Shown: positions 27,221 through 39,783 of the stretch, piece after piece
Layout: each line of letters starts with the position of its first letter
How positions within the stretch are numbered: the stretch's first letter is position 1
Source: Certhia americana
Taxonomy: Eukaryota; Chordata; Aves; Passeriformes; Certhiidae
DNA length: 64,000 bases
Direction of reading: 5' to 3'
Assembly: GCA_018697195.1 (NCBI GenBank)
Contig: CM031870.1
Span: 7,885,586 to 7,949,585, forward strand
Translations under genes and position numbers: made by a program
Notes under the pieces: model-generated
Told to the model about the DNA's origin: nothing
Databases searched by the model: none
What the model saw: only the letters and a program-made list of their open reading frames with translations

Positions 27221-30200
27221 CATGACAAGAAAGTGCAAAACCAAGACCGCCAAGTCGATAAGAATCCCAAATCCTATCTACTAAATGCTATAAATTGGAC
27301 ACTTATTTAGGCTTCAAAGATAAAAAAAATAGGGTGTAGACAGGAGAGATTTGCTTTGCAAATTAGAATTCTCGCTGTACATAAAATAAATTATTTGATA
27401 AAAGTGTAGGTTGTTTATGGAGGAGTAAGCACTTGCCTACAGAATTTTCTCGTCTGCTGAGCGCTGTGAGAGAGGTGCAGGGCGAGCACTTACTCCAAGG
27501 ATCCATCCATTTGCATACCCCAGCCACCCCACTAGTCCACTTTTGTTGCATACCCAGATTGCTCTGCTGGGGCTGCAAGGTCTCCACTCTGACATTACTG
27601 TTGTGGCAGCTCTGCTGGCACCAGGAGTGACACAGGGAAGGTGACTCTATTTAACAAGGCTTCGCTCTCCTTTTCTGTCACCACATGCAGACAGGCAGCC
27701 ACACACAAGGATGACATTTTCCAGCAGCAAAACACTTTTTGCCACACTCTCACACAGTACTGCTGTATCTGGAAATTGGGATTTTCCCTTTGATGCTTCT
27801 TTTAATCCATTACGAATTTGCCTACAGAAAATCAGCATTAATTAAAAATAACCTATCTGTTAGGGAGAGGGGGAAGGGGCCATGCAGAACTACCAGCTCC
27901 CACCATACTCTCCCAGCTTCCTGAAGGCTGGGCAGTCTCTGCGATGTCCCAAACTCAGGACATGTGACTGAATCACTTAAAAAAAAAAAGAAAAGTAAAT
28001 TTACATTAATAGCAAGGCACTTGCAAACAGAGATTAGCCTCAAATACTACTGGGAAAACTACAAGTGCTTTTCAAGACTGGGGAGGGACTTCATTGCTGA
28101 CTTTTTATTTTTGGAACTGGCAGTGATGAAATCACTCTTTTTTCTGGCTGCAAGCCTCACTGAAAAGAACAGACAATAGGGGCGTTTTGCTATTTTTGCT
28201 TAATAAACGTTTCTCCTAGCTGGAGAAAGTGTATTTGCCCAGGTCATTGCTGTTCTCCTGCTTTTTATCTTTTTCCCTGTTCTTTCTTTACATTATTTTC
28301 CTTCCACCTCACCAGAACTAGACAGAGGCAGTCTCATGTCTGCATATAACAGCCACATAACTCTGCACATCAAGGAAAAATCATCCCTAGGCAGAGATGC
28401 TCCATAAGGGCCCAACATGAATAGGACTCCATGATGGGCAGATGTTTTAGGTGACATTTAGGACCTTTTTTGCATGCTGCAGATTAACAACATCAACAAG
28501 GCAAGCTCAGGAGGAGCTTCCTCCCCCAGAGGAAAAAATCTTGTGGAGACAGCATAATACATTCACATTTCTTTCTTACTTTCTACTATTGACAAGTTGC
28601 TAAAGTCACAAATCCCAGGGAGCTGCTGCCAAGTTGCTCTTTCTTGAGTACAATTTTCATAGTGGCTGTGGGATAAGCAGCCCTCCCTCCCTGGTGCCAG
28701 CCCTAGGCTTCCTCCAAGGAGCTGCTGACTGTGTCCAACCTGCCTCTGCACAACAAGGTCACTTCTCAGCTGTGACACTGGCACAGAGATTGGCCTGCTT
28801 CCAGCAGGTAGGGTGCCATGTTGTCCCTCTGCCCCAGTGTGACAGCAGCCTCTCTTCCCAAAGACCAAGAGGGCAGGAGCAAAACACAACGTCAGCGGGC
28901 AACTCCTACAGAGTTTGGCTGAATTTAGGAGGGCTCTCACTAAAGCTACATAGTAAATGAACTTCATGAGTGACGTAATGCACCTAAAGTCATTAAAAAC
29001 CCTCAGCGGAAAGGGTGGCTATGCTGAGCTGATCATCCACATGTATGTAAAGTAACTTCATAACTTAGGAAGTCAAACTGTGATCAACTCACTTCAGAGA
29101 TCAGGTAAGTCAGTTCTTGTACAGAACGTGTCAAGTACACAAAGCCTAAATTTTTTTTGTTGTTATTTGGCATAAAGGAGGTTTGACGCCAAAAGTTCAT
29201 TATTCATTTAATGCACTGAGAATTTTCTCAAAATAAAAAAGTCTTGTGCCACATGTGTATTTCTCTGCTGCTTTTCCAGTGTGCTAATAGATAAGGGTTG
29301 ACTTTGTGAAATTACTGCTGCAAGCAGAGAATGTTGCATGAAGTGAAAAATTCTGCCCAATGCACAGAGAATTATATTACTTGCTGTGAATTACACAGAT
29401 ATACAATATTCATCTCAGTCAGAGCAGCAGCCAGTAAAGCCTTCAAAACAAAACCTGATACAAAAGCCCAGCAAGGCTGATGGCTCACCTCCTCATGGAG
29501 TCCTGACAGCAAAAGGGGGAGGTAGACAAATGAGTGTAAATGTACAAGAGGTGAGAGAAAGCAGAAGGGGGGGAGCAAAAAACAACATCAAAGGTATAAT
29601 CAGCTCACCAAGGATCAAGTCCCATAACCATGAGCATAGTACGTGTGTGGAGATGCACATGAGGGATTAAGTTCTAAAAAGGGACAAGAGCAGCACAGCA
29701 GTATGTGAAGAGCGTGACAAAGGCAAGAAGGGTGTGTATGTGGCAAGGCCATCAGGACACACCACCCCAAGGACACTTAGGAACACTTGTAGTAACTTCA
29801 AAACATACTTAACACTGGGATTTCCCTCCTAAGCCACTAAATTTCTATTTATTGCTTTTAGATGCCCACCATATATTTGGCAGTACACAAGAAAGTAAAG
29901 TAAAGGCATGAAGTGGGTAACAGGTTCATCCCATGCTTCATCAAACAGTTAATACATTTTCCCTGTGCTCCTAACTGTGTAGGCATCTGAGAAAAATCTA
30001 CAACCACATTTGTGGGAAAAACCTCCTCTTCCAAACATGTGCTGCTACAAGGAGCCTCCTTGTCTACACTCCAAGTTTCTGTTTTCCTGCCACAAGAGCA
30101 TGGACCACTGAGCTACAAATTCAGCAAATCTCCCCTTTTCCCCACTATCTCCATCTGCACAGGAGCAACAACTGAGGAATCCATAGCTGGCTCTTCCACC

Positions 30201-32000
30201 TGACCTACATCTCCTCCTTACAGGAGACCGAATTCTGTCTCCATCTGTACTGGGATTTTTAAAGCACAGCTGCACAAGAGCTCAAAGAAAACATTACCTT
30301 GTTTTAAGAATGATGCAGTTGCCCCTTTCTTTAGCCTATTGCTTCCCTGCAACATCCCAGGTCTCTTTTGATCACTCCTTTCCACACACCCTGCTAAGGC
30401 TTCTAGTCTTAAAAGACCAGACCAGTTTATTTTACATTAAGTGCATGTTCAGTGAATGTAAAATCTGCTGCATGAAAAAAATCAGCTTTGAATGGGAATG
30501 GAATTGTGAAAGAACAACACTGAATAATAACATTCTAGAACAAAGTTCATGCTGACCTACATCTGACATTCCTGCTCTTGGTCACACAAGTGAGAAGTCC
30601 CTTTACAAATCAATGTTGAAATACTTCTTTTTCCAGGATCCCAAGAAAATATCAAATGCATAAAAAGCAAAATCACATCCTTTTTTGTTCCTGCATATGT
30701 GGGACATATCCCTTTGTGTCTCTGTGAATGTGTGTAAATGAGTCTCCATGTGACCATGAGGGCTTTCCTGACAGTGGCCAGTGATTCTGTGCTCAGTGTC
30801 ATAGGTTACCTGACTTGCATTTCAAAAAAGCAAAACAGTTTTGTTATTCCAAAACCGCAAATCTTTACAAAGCACTGCAGTCACAGCAATCTGTGAGCAT
30901 CTCAGCTCCCAGAGCAGATGGAAAGTCAGTTGTGCTGCATAAGTGATATGCTGCTTGCTGGTGATGCTAAAATTCTTGTTAAATAAAAGGAAAACTAAGT
31001 AGCAAGACCCGCTCAGCAGAAAAAACCAAAATTATCCAACCTAGTGAAAATCCTGTGTCTCTGGTCTAAATAATGCTAAAAAAAAAATTAAATGCTAACA
31101 ATACTGTCTTTTTTTCTTCTTTTATTGTCATTTTGCTAAGAAATTACACTGGAAATTTTCCCATCCAAAAACTACCTATACCACCCGTCATCTCGGATAA
31201 GGAGACCTAGTCATACAACATTTCTCATAAATATCTGTTAAGACCTTTGCAGAAGCATTAGTATGCAATATGGACCTTTCCTTCCAGCAGCTCCTTCCCT
31301 CCCTCATCATCTGCACTCACTGCTGTCTCAGGATGGGATCTGCTCTAGATTCCCTGCCCTGATGAGCACACTCAGACACCACAGCCAGCCTCCATCTCCT
31401 GCCCAGCCTCTCCCTGTAGCTAAACATGGAGTGTCTGCTTAACAATGTCTAAAAACACCCAATTTGACACTATATGCTTCATAAAAATCCTCCTCTAAAG
31501 GCATATAAATATACATTTATTTATCTTTGTAAGGAAAGGAACATGTTCAAACATTTCTACACACTATGTGCACCATCCCCTTTCCCCTATAGCCCCAGTA
31601 GGTACAATTAATGATTACTCCCACATTGTTTGACTTTCAGGGAAAAATTGGGGTTTTTTTCTAAATCTCATGCTATTACACAAATGAAGCCTTTAATATT
31701 TACAGGATAGAAAATAAATGTAAGTTAAAATCCATTTTCTTTCCATTTCAATATCCTGCACGTTCTCATGATTTTTGCGATTTTTGTATAGAAATTGTAA
31801 AACCTCTCTGAAGGAAGAGAACAGTTAAGGGAATCTGGCTGAAATTTAGCATTAAGTTTTGCACACATGTTCTTTCTAGGATTTGCAGATAGACTTAAAA
31901 TCTCTGGTCCAAAAACAAAACTGAAGCTAGGCATTTAAAATATGAATGTTAGTATTAGGCAATTATTTTCCTTCAGTTTTCAAAAAGTTGCATAAATTGT
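27221..32000. other. Non-coding stretch, no gene recognised
   Basis: Patches richer in G and C at about 27,430-27,640 and 28,640-28,920 alternate with AT-rich DNA. The second patch has open frames on both strands over the same bases (plus 28634-28960, minus 28563-28967), so coding is unlikely. A purine-rich stretch at about 29,490-29,600 includes a G7 run. No recognisable transposon or RNA gene. Confidence 0.5.
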
Positions 32001-35000
32001 TAATAACTCCACACTCAGAAAATAACTTTATCATATATGATTGGCCATTTTCTGAAGGAAATAGCAGAGTGAAAAATACAAACTGATGGAATCTACTATT
32101 TTTCTCTTTACAGTTGCAGATCAACAAATTCATGTCATCCTCTTCCCTCTAATTATCATGCAAGTGCATGTCTTGAAGAAGAGAAGTGGAATGTGCATTT
32201 CTGTGAAAAGTGAAGCAATTCTCTGACATGTAACTACAAAACACTTAGGAATCCATAGAGGACAAAAAACACCCAATTAAAAAAAACTAGTAACACCAGT
32301 TCTTCATGCTCACAGAGCCTAAAATAAAACCTGTAAGTACAGAATAACTTCACACAATCTATACATAGAAATTAAAAGCTGAAAAGAGCACAGCCTCATC
32401 TCATTTTATATAATGGCTACTGCCATCCATCCACCAGCACCTGTGATAGACAAGTTCTTAGACATAAGTTACTCATTCTGGAATTCTCATTTTCCTTAAA
32501 GAGGTCAGAGGAAGAATAATAATTCAACAGTTTACAGCTAACTGGCTGCATCTTGAACAAAGGCATGAAAACACCATCTTAATTACCACCACACAGTTAC
32601 CTCTGTTCATGTAACTTCCCAGAGTCTGATACCAACCTCGACAGGTTTTCATAACAATAAAATGCAATAAATTAATTTATGTCCTGAAGGACTCTAAGCT
32701 GCAATATTACAAAGCCATGAAAGATATATGATGTCTTAAATAATTTTCTGATTTATTATTTCCCCAGCATAGCTCATTTTGTGATAAAGAGAGTTCATTT
32801 TTCTATTTGGCATATAGCTGTGTCAACCTTGTTAATAGCCATCACATAAGCATGTTTGTGAAAACACATGTAGTTTCATTCTGACTGACCTCACAGCACT
32901 TCAGTTTTATTACAAACACAAGACCTGTCAGTAAAAAAAATAGATGCACTTGTACACAGATTCTGCTTGTCTGCCACTAGTACTTTATTCTTTTTTTTTT
33001 TGCAGTTCATCTTTAAGCAAGGGCAGATTCATAGTTTAAATTACTGTTTTGGCACATCATCTGTTGCTTTGTAAATTCATACAAAGAACATAATTTTTAC
33101 AGTCTTTAGGAGATAAAGGATTATTTTTACCATCAATACAGGCACTGCACTGATTTGAACCTAACTTGAACTGTGTATACCAGAAAGGGCTTAAAAGTGG
33201 CTACTAGAAAGAGTTACTCATTAAACATTCAGACTGAGAATCATCTGAATTGAGTAACTCCATTTAATGCTAATAAGATGCTTTTAGGCGTCAAGACTCA
33301 ACAGATGGAGTACAGGGTGAGATTTTTTCAAATTTCAACAGTCTTAAATTAAGAACTTTTTAGTATTTAATGGGTGTAGGATTATGCCAGTGTTTAAGAA
33401 AATATCAGAATTCTGTCCACTTTGCCACTTGAAATGTCTAAATTTAACTGTATTATTTCTGAACATGATTCTCATTCTAGATGTCCTTGACACATATAAG
33501 TACATATGTAAATAAACACACACATCTCTTCAAAATATTTGCACCTGTTTGATGTATCTCAGTTGGCTTCTCACATCCCCAAATGCAATTATTCATGGGT
33601 GATCATGGTGATCTTTCTTCTTACCAAGAGGGTTGAAGAAGCCAACACAACTGAAGTCAAACAGACACTTCTGAACTTCTCTGGTGGAATCTCAATTCAG
33701 AGACCAAATTGACTAGACCACACAGATTCAGATTTTTCCCAATTTAGGACTAGCCTATCAATGCCTAGACATTCTGGCAACTACTGCAATGCCATCTTTT
33801 CATATACTAAGAGAAAGATAAGAAGAAAATTAGCTTTCTGTGCGTTGTCATTTCCTTTGCAGGAGAGTAAGACATTATATCCCACAGGATTTTCACACAG
33901 TTGTTTTTCTCTTGGCAAAAAGAGTTACTGATTTTTCAAGAACACCAGCAGACTGTGTGGAAAGAAAATCTTTGTAGCAGTTAGGTGAGATTCTTAGGGT
34001 ATCAGCTGTTAGAACACTTTGATTTCAGGAGCAGGAAGAGTCCCTTTTCATCTCCCAACTCAAAGAAATCAAACCACTGCAAAGTCACCTACCCTTCCCA
34101 TCCCACCTTGTGCAACTCTTGTGCAAGCGAGAGCTTTGGGCTTCATTTATGCAAGGGAGAAAATAAAACATTTTTATTACGATACCCTCTAAGCACCACA
34201 AATGACACAAAATGTTCTAATGTCTGAAAGCATTTTTTAAGGGAATGAGTTACTCGTGGGGTTCCTGTGAGGTTTTGATGCAACACAGTCATAGCTGAGC
34301 TTGACTAAAGGACAGCAATATCCTCATGGAGGATACTGGGTGTTCTACCTGAACTCAATCCATCCCATCTTTCAAGAGATGTTAGAAAAGAAAAAAAAAG
34401 GAAAAGCAAGTAAAACAAATAAAAACAAACAAAAAAACCTCACACTAAATCATGTTAGCTGCCTTCTCAGGAGGCAATATGTTTTAAAAAGACAGAACAT
34501 TTTATCCCTCAGAGAAAAGGTTTAGTACATGTTTTCCATTTAAATGAGCATAGCTAAACCAGTAAATACTACCTTGGTTTCCTTACACTACTTGCTGTTT
34601 TACAAGGTGCAGTTTGCTTGGGCTGTATTTTTGAGATACAAGTATGTGAACAACTTCCTTGCTTTTGCAAAATAATTTTAAAACCTTTCTAATATTCCAC
34701 TTTGCCCAGAAGTTGGTGTGAGCTGCCTACCAGCAAGAGAGATGCCAGAGAAGCTAGAGAAACAACAGCCAAAGTCTCGTATTCCCTGTCTGACATTTTC
34801 TTAAGACAAAGAAAGCAGCTATTCATTGGATACCCTTCTTTTTCCACAGAGATATATTAAAATCAACATATGCACATGCAAGCCACTGTGGTAAGTGAGT
34901 GATTAACTGCTTCGTCGTAGATTCTGAAGTTTGTACAAAGCATTTTTCCTTCCCCATTGCTTTGCAATATATCCTGTTTTACTCTGTCATAAACACCTGC

Positions 35001-37465
35001 TGTTCTGACAATTGCATTTAAGATGGGCTTAAACATCATGCCAATGGTCTAAAACACTGTAATATTGGTCGTAAATTAGATTGTGAGCTTGGTCCAGGGA
35101 AAATGCTATCCCACTGGGAGGCACACCACTGAGGGCCTTGGGGAGCTGCAGGTGAGGAGAGCACAGCCAGACTGGCATTTGGAGAAGCTGCTCTGCAATG
35201 CAGGGAGACTTGGGAGGTGGCACCTGCAGTCCCAGCAGGAAACAACAGAATAATACCTGAAGAGATGTGTGTGCATATACACCTTAAAGGAAAGCCAGGA
35301 AAAAAATGGGTGAAAAGCCTGCACAGGAATGAATTGCACAAGTCATTTCATTGTGCAGGACTTGGGATCTCCGGATGTGATGGACAGTTTGGCTCTGGAT
35401 GCGCAGGGACAGCTTTTCTGCATTAGGGCTGCAACACACCCACCTGAGGGCTGTGACACAAAACTGATGCCAAGTGTCTGATGCAACGAGTTTTCTGAAG
35501 CAAAAGGCATTTTCTCACCTGCCATGTTCCACAGACCTCTAACAGGTCTGGCATCTCAACATCACCACTTAGTTTGGACTGAGCAGCACACCTGTTCTGT
35601 TCTTTTGTAAAAGATCTTTTGTTGTCTCGCACAGTCAGAGATCATGTTAAGACTAGACTAACTTATAAGGCAACACCATCTTGCTAGATGAACCGTCTTC
35701 CATTGTGTTCTGTATTAAATATAGTGTTAACATCCATGGCAGAAACACTGGCTGAGTGACACCTCCTATGTGAAGTTAATTCATGCTTGTGCTAAACCTG
35801 GGTCTGGTCCAGCTGACCCAGTCAGCTACGTTACTGCACTGCCAGTTTAATATTTTGCCATCTGCTAACTGAGAGCTCTGGTTGCCTGCTGGGTCCCATA
35901 AATACTTTTATCTGTTATATTATGCATGGCAACATCTGCCACAGGATTGAGCTCAGCTCAGCTTCCTAACTAAACAAGAAAACACTACATGTCTCATACA
36001 TGACTAGGTCTAACTATTATTTATAAAATCTGAGATAGGTATTTAAAAGATATATATATATTGTCTGTTCCAGATGAATAAATACCCCTCTCACCATTTG
36101 GGGAGGGATTGTTAGAATTAGCTTGGTGTTCCCAAACATTCTATTTTACTACAACAAAGCAACCAGAAGTTATTGCATTTGTTGCTGTTTTGCTCTTATT
36201 TTATTTTTTAAATTATTCAATTTACTAATTAGAAAAATCAAATTATTTCAAATTCTTGTTAACTCCTCTCCTGAGTTTTGTCTGCAAAAGCAGGGGAGAA
36301 TAAAACTGACTCCCTCTGTGTTTGATTCCAGAGAAGGGACCTAATCTGAGCAACATCACTATGCAGCCACCGCAGAAGGCACCATGAAGGCACTGCCCAA
36401 GTCCATTCCAACTTAATTGCAAAGGGAGCAATCACTGAACAAATCACTGGCTACACACCTATATCAAGGCTATCCCATCTGTTCCAGTTACCTGCAGTTA
36501 AATCAAACTGGAAGGAAACTTGAAAGAAATCCAGGCCTAATGAATTCAGTAGGAAGGCCACAAGTTCTTCATGTTTTTTAAAACCAGTCCTAAACAAAAA
36601 TTTGAATTTTATTGAAACTTTAACCTTTCTTTCACCAAACTATATTCTTTTAACAAATCTCTTATTTTAAAGATTAAAGGGTATTTACAATTCCAAATAT
36701 GCCAGCTTGCAAAAAAACCAAACCAAACTTCCCAGACTTAACTTCCAAAAAACAAAGTGACAGTAGAGAAGAACTAGAGTTACATTTTCCTATATTCTAC
36801 TATTTCATCGTAGTCCTTGTTTATTGCGTTGTTGGGGAAAAAACCAAACCAAACAACAGAAAAATACCACACCACACCCAACCACATAAACAAATCCAAA
36901 GAAAGCCCCCAAGCTACTACACAAGGCTTCTGTAAAAGAAAGGGGAGACAAATTTCCCTTTTTAGTTCAAATTCTTCAAAAATACATTTACCTTTGTTTC
37001 ATTTTTAACCAAGTCCAGTTGCCCCCAGTGTCTTTGTCGCACCAAAGCAGTTCTTCCATTGTCTATAAAAATCTGGCATCATTCCTCGTTTAATCAAGAA
37101 ACGAAAGCCAGTTAATTTGCACCCCAATGATAGGTCCTGCTGTCTGCAGACCTCCAGTGCCTTGGGGGCAGAAAGTCTTCCCAGCCACAAGGAAAAAAAT
37201 AATTTTTTTATTTATGAAAGTACCATTGAGTTTTGGTTTTTTGGGGTTTTTTTAAGAGAAAATCATTGCCTTTACACTATTTTTGCCAAGTCACTGATAC
37301 TCTGGAAATTTTTTATGCTTACTCTTGGTATTCAGGATGGTGGCCACCTTCCCACACTGTATCAGGCCACAGTGGGGGATCCACTGGCTTAACCCAACAG
37401 TACAGCTTCCTCAGAAGGCAGATTCAAGGCCACAGCTCCTCTCTGAGAGAATAGACCAGAACAGG
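32001..37465. other. Non-coding stretch, no gene recognised
   Basis: AT-rich DNA with A-rich simple patches near 34,389-34,440, 36,709-36,730 and 36,838-36,900 (runs of A interrupted by CC, of the AACC/AAAC type). A (TA)5 run lies at 36051-36060. A GC-richer patch at 35,080-35,470 has overlapping frames on both strands and no motif. No gene recognised. Confidence 0.5.
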
Positions 37466-37493
37466 AACCTCTACAGCCACAACTGTAGAGGTT
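37466..37493. repeat. Perfect 11-bp hairpin with 6-base loop
   Basis: AACCTCTACAG (37466-37476) and CTGTAGAGGTT (37483-37493) are exact complements around the loop CCACAA. There is no T-run typical of a Pol III terminator directly after it, and the stem is too short for a microRNA precursor. It is recorded as a structural oddity. Confidence 0.75.
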
Positions 37494-37842
37494 GTGATAT
37501 TTCTACTGCCACAGAAATATCAGTACAATATAACACAGGCTACCAAATCATCAACTATTAAATAGCTCCACACACTGAGCTATTCAGGAGTGACTTCACA
37601 GACTCCACACCAATTTTCACCTTCCAGCATTACAGAAACTCCTTACCAAAGAATATAAAGCTCTATTGTACAATTCCTTTGCCACAGCACAAATAAGACA
37701 AGATCAGAATAAAAAACTTATCATCTCCATGATCCATAGCACCTATTTATGTAACAGTTACAAAATCCCTTTTATTACCAAGCCAGGAAATACTGACAGC
37801 TCCACATATTCTGATTAACCAAGATGTGCTATAAGATATGTT

Positions 37843-37848
37843 TGATAT
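37843..37848. repeat. Left target-site duplication of the 37,849 LTR
   Basis: TGATAT directly before the LTR, repeated exactly at 38519-38524 after its terminal TACA. Confidence 0.85.
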
Positions 37849-38518
37849 TGTTGGGAAGGAAGAAACAGGAAAATCCTATAAATCTGATTATTTATCCAAA
37901 GATGCTAAGAATGCAGAAACTAGAAGAGACATTGAAATGAAAACAGTGTTTGTCTGAATGTTTATAGAACAGCTTTGGCTGACCAAAAGTCTTTCTCTCT
38001 TTGTTAAGAATGTGATTTACTAACAGACATACCAAACAGGAACAGACACTTCTTCCCTGGCTTGCCAGGAAGGGACCCCTGATAAGATTTAGAGATTAGA
38101 AAGTAGTAAAACATGGTAATGTAGCAATTCTTATAGGATGTATGTAAATGTAGAAAATTTGTATTCAATACTAGATTGGTTGATGAGAAAGCAGAATATT
38201 TAACATAGAAAAAGATGTAAGTAATTGTAAAAGGAGAGCTCGCTCTCTTACACTCTCTAACTTTCTTGCTCTTACACTCTTTTATACACTCCCTCTATTA
38301 CGCTCTTACTCTCCTGCTCTTACTCTCTCTTGCTCTTATCCTCTTATGCTGTCTTGCCTTCTGCTCTCTCCTGCTCCTGTGTCCTCTAGCCTGGTCTGAG
38401 CTAACCCTGAGCTGGGCTCTTTTCACCCACACCCTATGCAATAAACTTCAAAACTTAACCATAGAGATCTCGGCTGAGTACTGTCCCAGGCCATTCTGGC
38501 ACGTAACTGTTTCCTACA
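37849..38518 (+). mobile_element. Solo LTR of an endogenous retrovirus, 6-bp duplication
   Basis: A 670-bp element running from TGTTGGGAAGG to TTTCCTACA, flanked on both sides by a perfect TGATAT duplication. TG...CA ends with a 6-bp duplication fit class II (alpha/betaretrovirus-like, ERVK) insertions; that class call is inference. Plus orientation is supported by an AATAAA polyadenylation signal at 38440-38445, about 75 bp from the 3' end. An inverted CCAAT box (38175-38179) and a weak TATA-like ATATTTA (38196-38202) lie upstream. Between promoter and poly-A signal is a strongly pyrimidine-rich tract (38239-38388), probably in R or the start of U5. No internal viral genes or partner LTR lie nearby, so it is a solo LTR. 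The open frame at 38266-38526 is a by-product of the pyrimidine tract. Confidence 0.88.
38440..38445 (+). promoter_or_regulatory. Polyadenylation signal in the LTR
   Basis: AATAAA, positioned as expected upstream of the R/U5 boundary. It is the best single indicator of the plus orientation of this LTR. Confidence 0.7.
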
Positions 38519-38524
38519 TGATAT
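38519..38524. repeat. Right target-site duplication of the 37,849 LTR
   Basis: TGATAT, identical to 37843-37848. Confidence 0.85.
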
Positions 38525-39783
38525 AACAGCTTTTATTCAATTTTTGGTGTTAACATTTGTGTATTTACATGATCAAGGATATTATGAATCTTTTTTCTGT
38601 ATCACTGGTACCCACTCAATGAATTACTTATGATTCAATCATTACAAACAGACGAATCCCTGCCAACAACTTGTGATCTTCTTTCTCTCTCTTCTCTAGT
38701 TCAAATATTAAGTTTGACAGTGCTTTTCCTAAGAACCCATGTTCCTCTGGCAAAAAAAGAAGTGGTGATAAAGAGGCAGAAGCTTAATTACTTGCACATA
38801 AAAAGATGAATAGATCTGCCAGGTGCTCTAAGCACCAACAAAATGAAGTTCAAACAGCTAGAAATTGTCCCTTAAGAATACAACTCCTATGTGTCCAAGG
38901 AGCCTATGGGCATACTGCATACCTTCCCAGGTAGCCTTTTTAATTTAAAATGGCACTTTGCTACTTCCCCTGGTCAGTTCTGGCCTCAGGTCTGGTTTCC
39001 AGGGAATTCCAGGAGCCCATGGGATTTGGGTACCAGTGAGCTCCTCCTGCCCCCCTCCCTATGCCCTGATTTCTGCACAGCCCCCAGCTCACAGCAGGAG
39101 CCTCCTCTGGCAGCAAACGATGAAGTGGAAAGGGGGAGAGGATAGAAGGGACTCTTGATAAGGCATTCTCTCTGTACTAGGTAGGTGCATATATCAGTGT
39201 CTGGTGTCTCTGTGCACTGAGGCAATTGAGTTGATGGTGGAGGAAGAAAAGTCTGTAAGTCTGCTTTCTTACACTGCCTCTTAACAGCTCCCACACTAAG
39301 TCAGAAATTTCAAGTACTTAAGGAGATGTTAATGGTATTTGACATTTGCATTATTGAAAACGTGTCCAGCCCTCAGAATAAACCCAGAAGAGGCTGTCAC
39401 CACTCCCACCAGTGCCACAGAGCACCTCAGCCAGGAGGGGAATTTCTCTCAAAGCTTTACCAATCAGACTTGCACTTCAGCATAGGAATTACTGCTCCTG
39501 TGTGACATGATGTGTTCATTGTTTGTCAAACTGACAGGCCTCTACTTCTGTACAGCTGCTTTTTCTGTGCATGTTCCAGCTGTAGCTCCTGCAGCCACTT
39601 AGTTCCAGTGAACCAAATCCCAGCCTTCCCACATGAAGCAGAAGATCTTCCCCCTGACACACCGTACCCTTCCTTATGCCATATAATTCCTTGGACACCT
39701 AGGTCAGTTCCCAGTTCAGTCAGGAGCATATCCCTGGTGTTTCCTAACCTTGTCAGAGGGAACAGTTCATTTCTGATCAGAAC
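38525..39783. other. Non-coding stretch between two LTRs
   Basis: About 1.26 kb of ordinary sequence with a GC-richer patch at 39,000-39,130. Open frames there (plus 38891-39158, minus 38986-39294, and 39512-39796 plus against 39516-39729 minus) overlap on opposite strands and show no known motif. Nothing in it resembles gag, pol or env, so the flanking LTRs are not the two ends of one provirus. They also differ in family and strand. Confidence 0.6.

Noticed and set aside
28563..28967. 134-codon minus-strand frame as a gene
   Set aside because: A plus-strand frame is open over the same bases; GC content explains both.
38266..38526. Leucine-rich 86-codon frame resembling a membrane protein
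   Set aside because: Translation of the pyrimidine tract in the LTR; ends beyond the LTR in the duplication.
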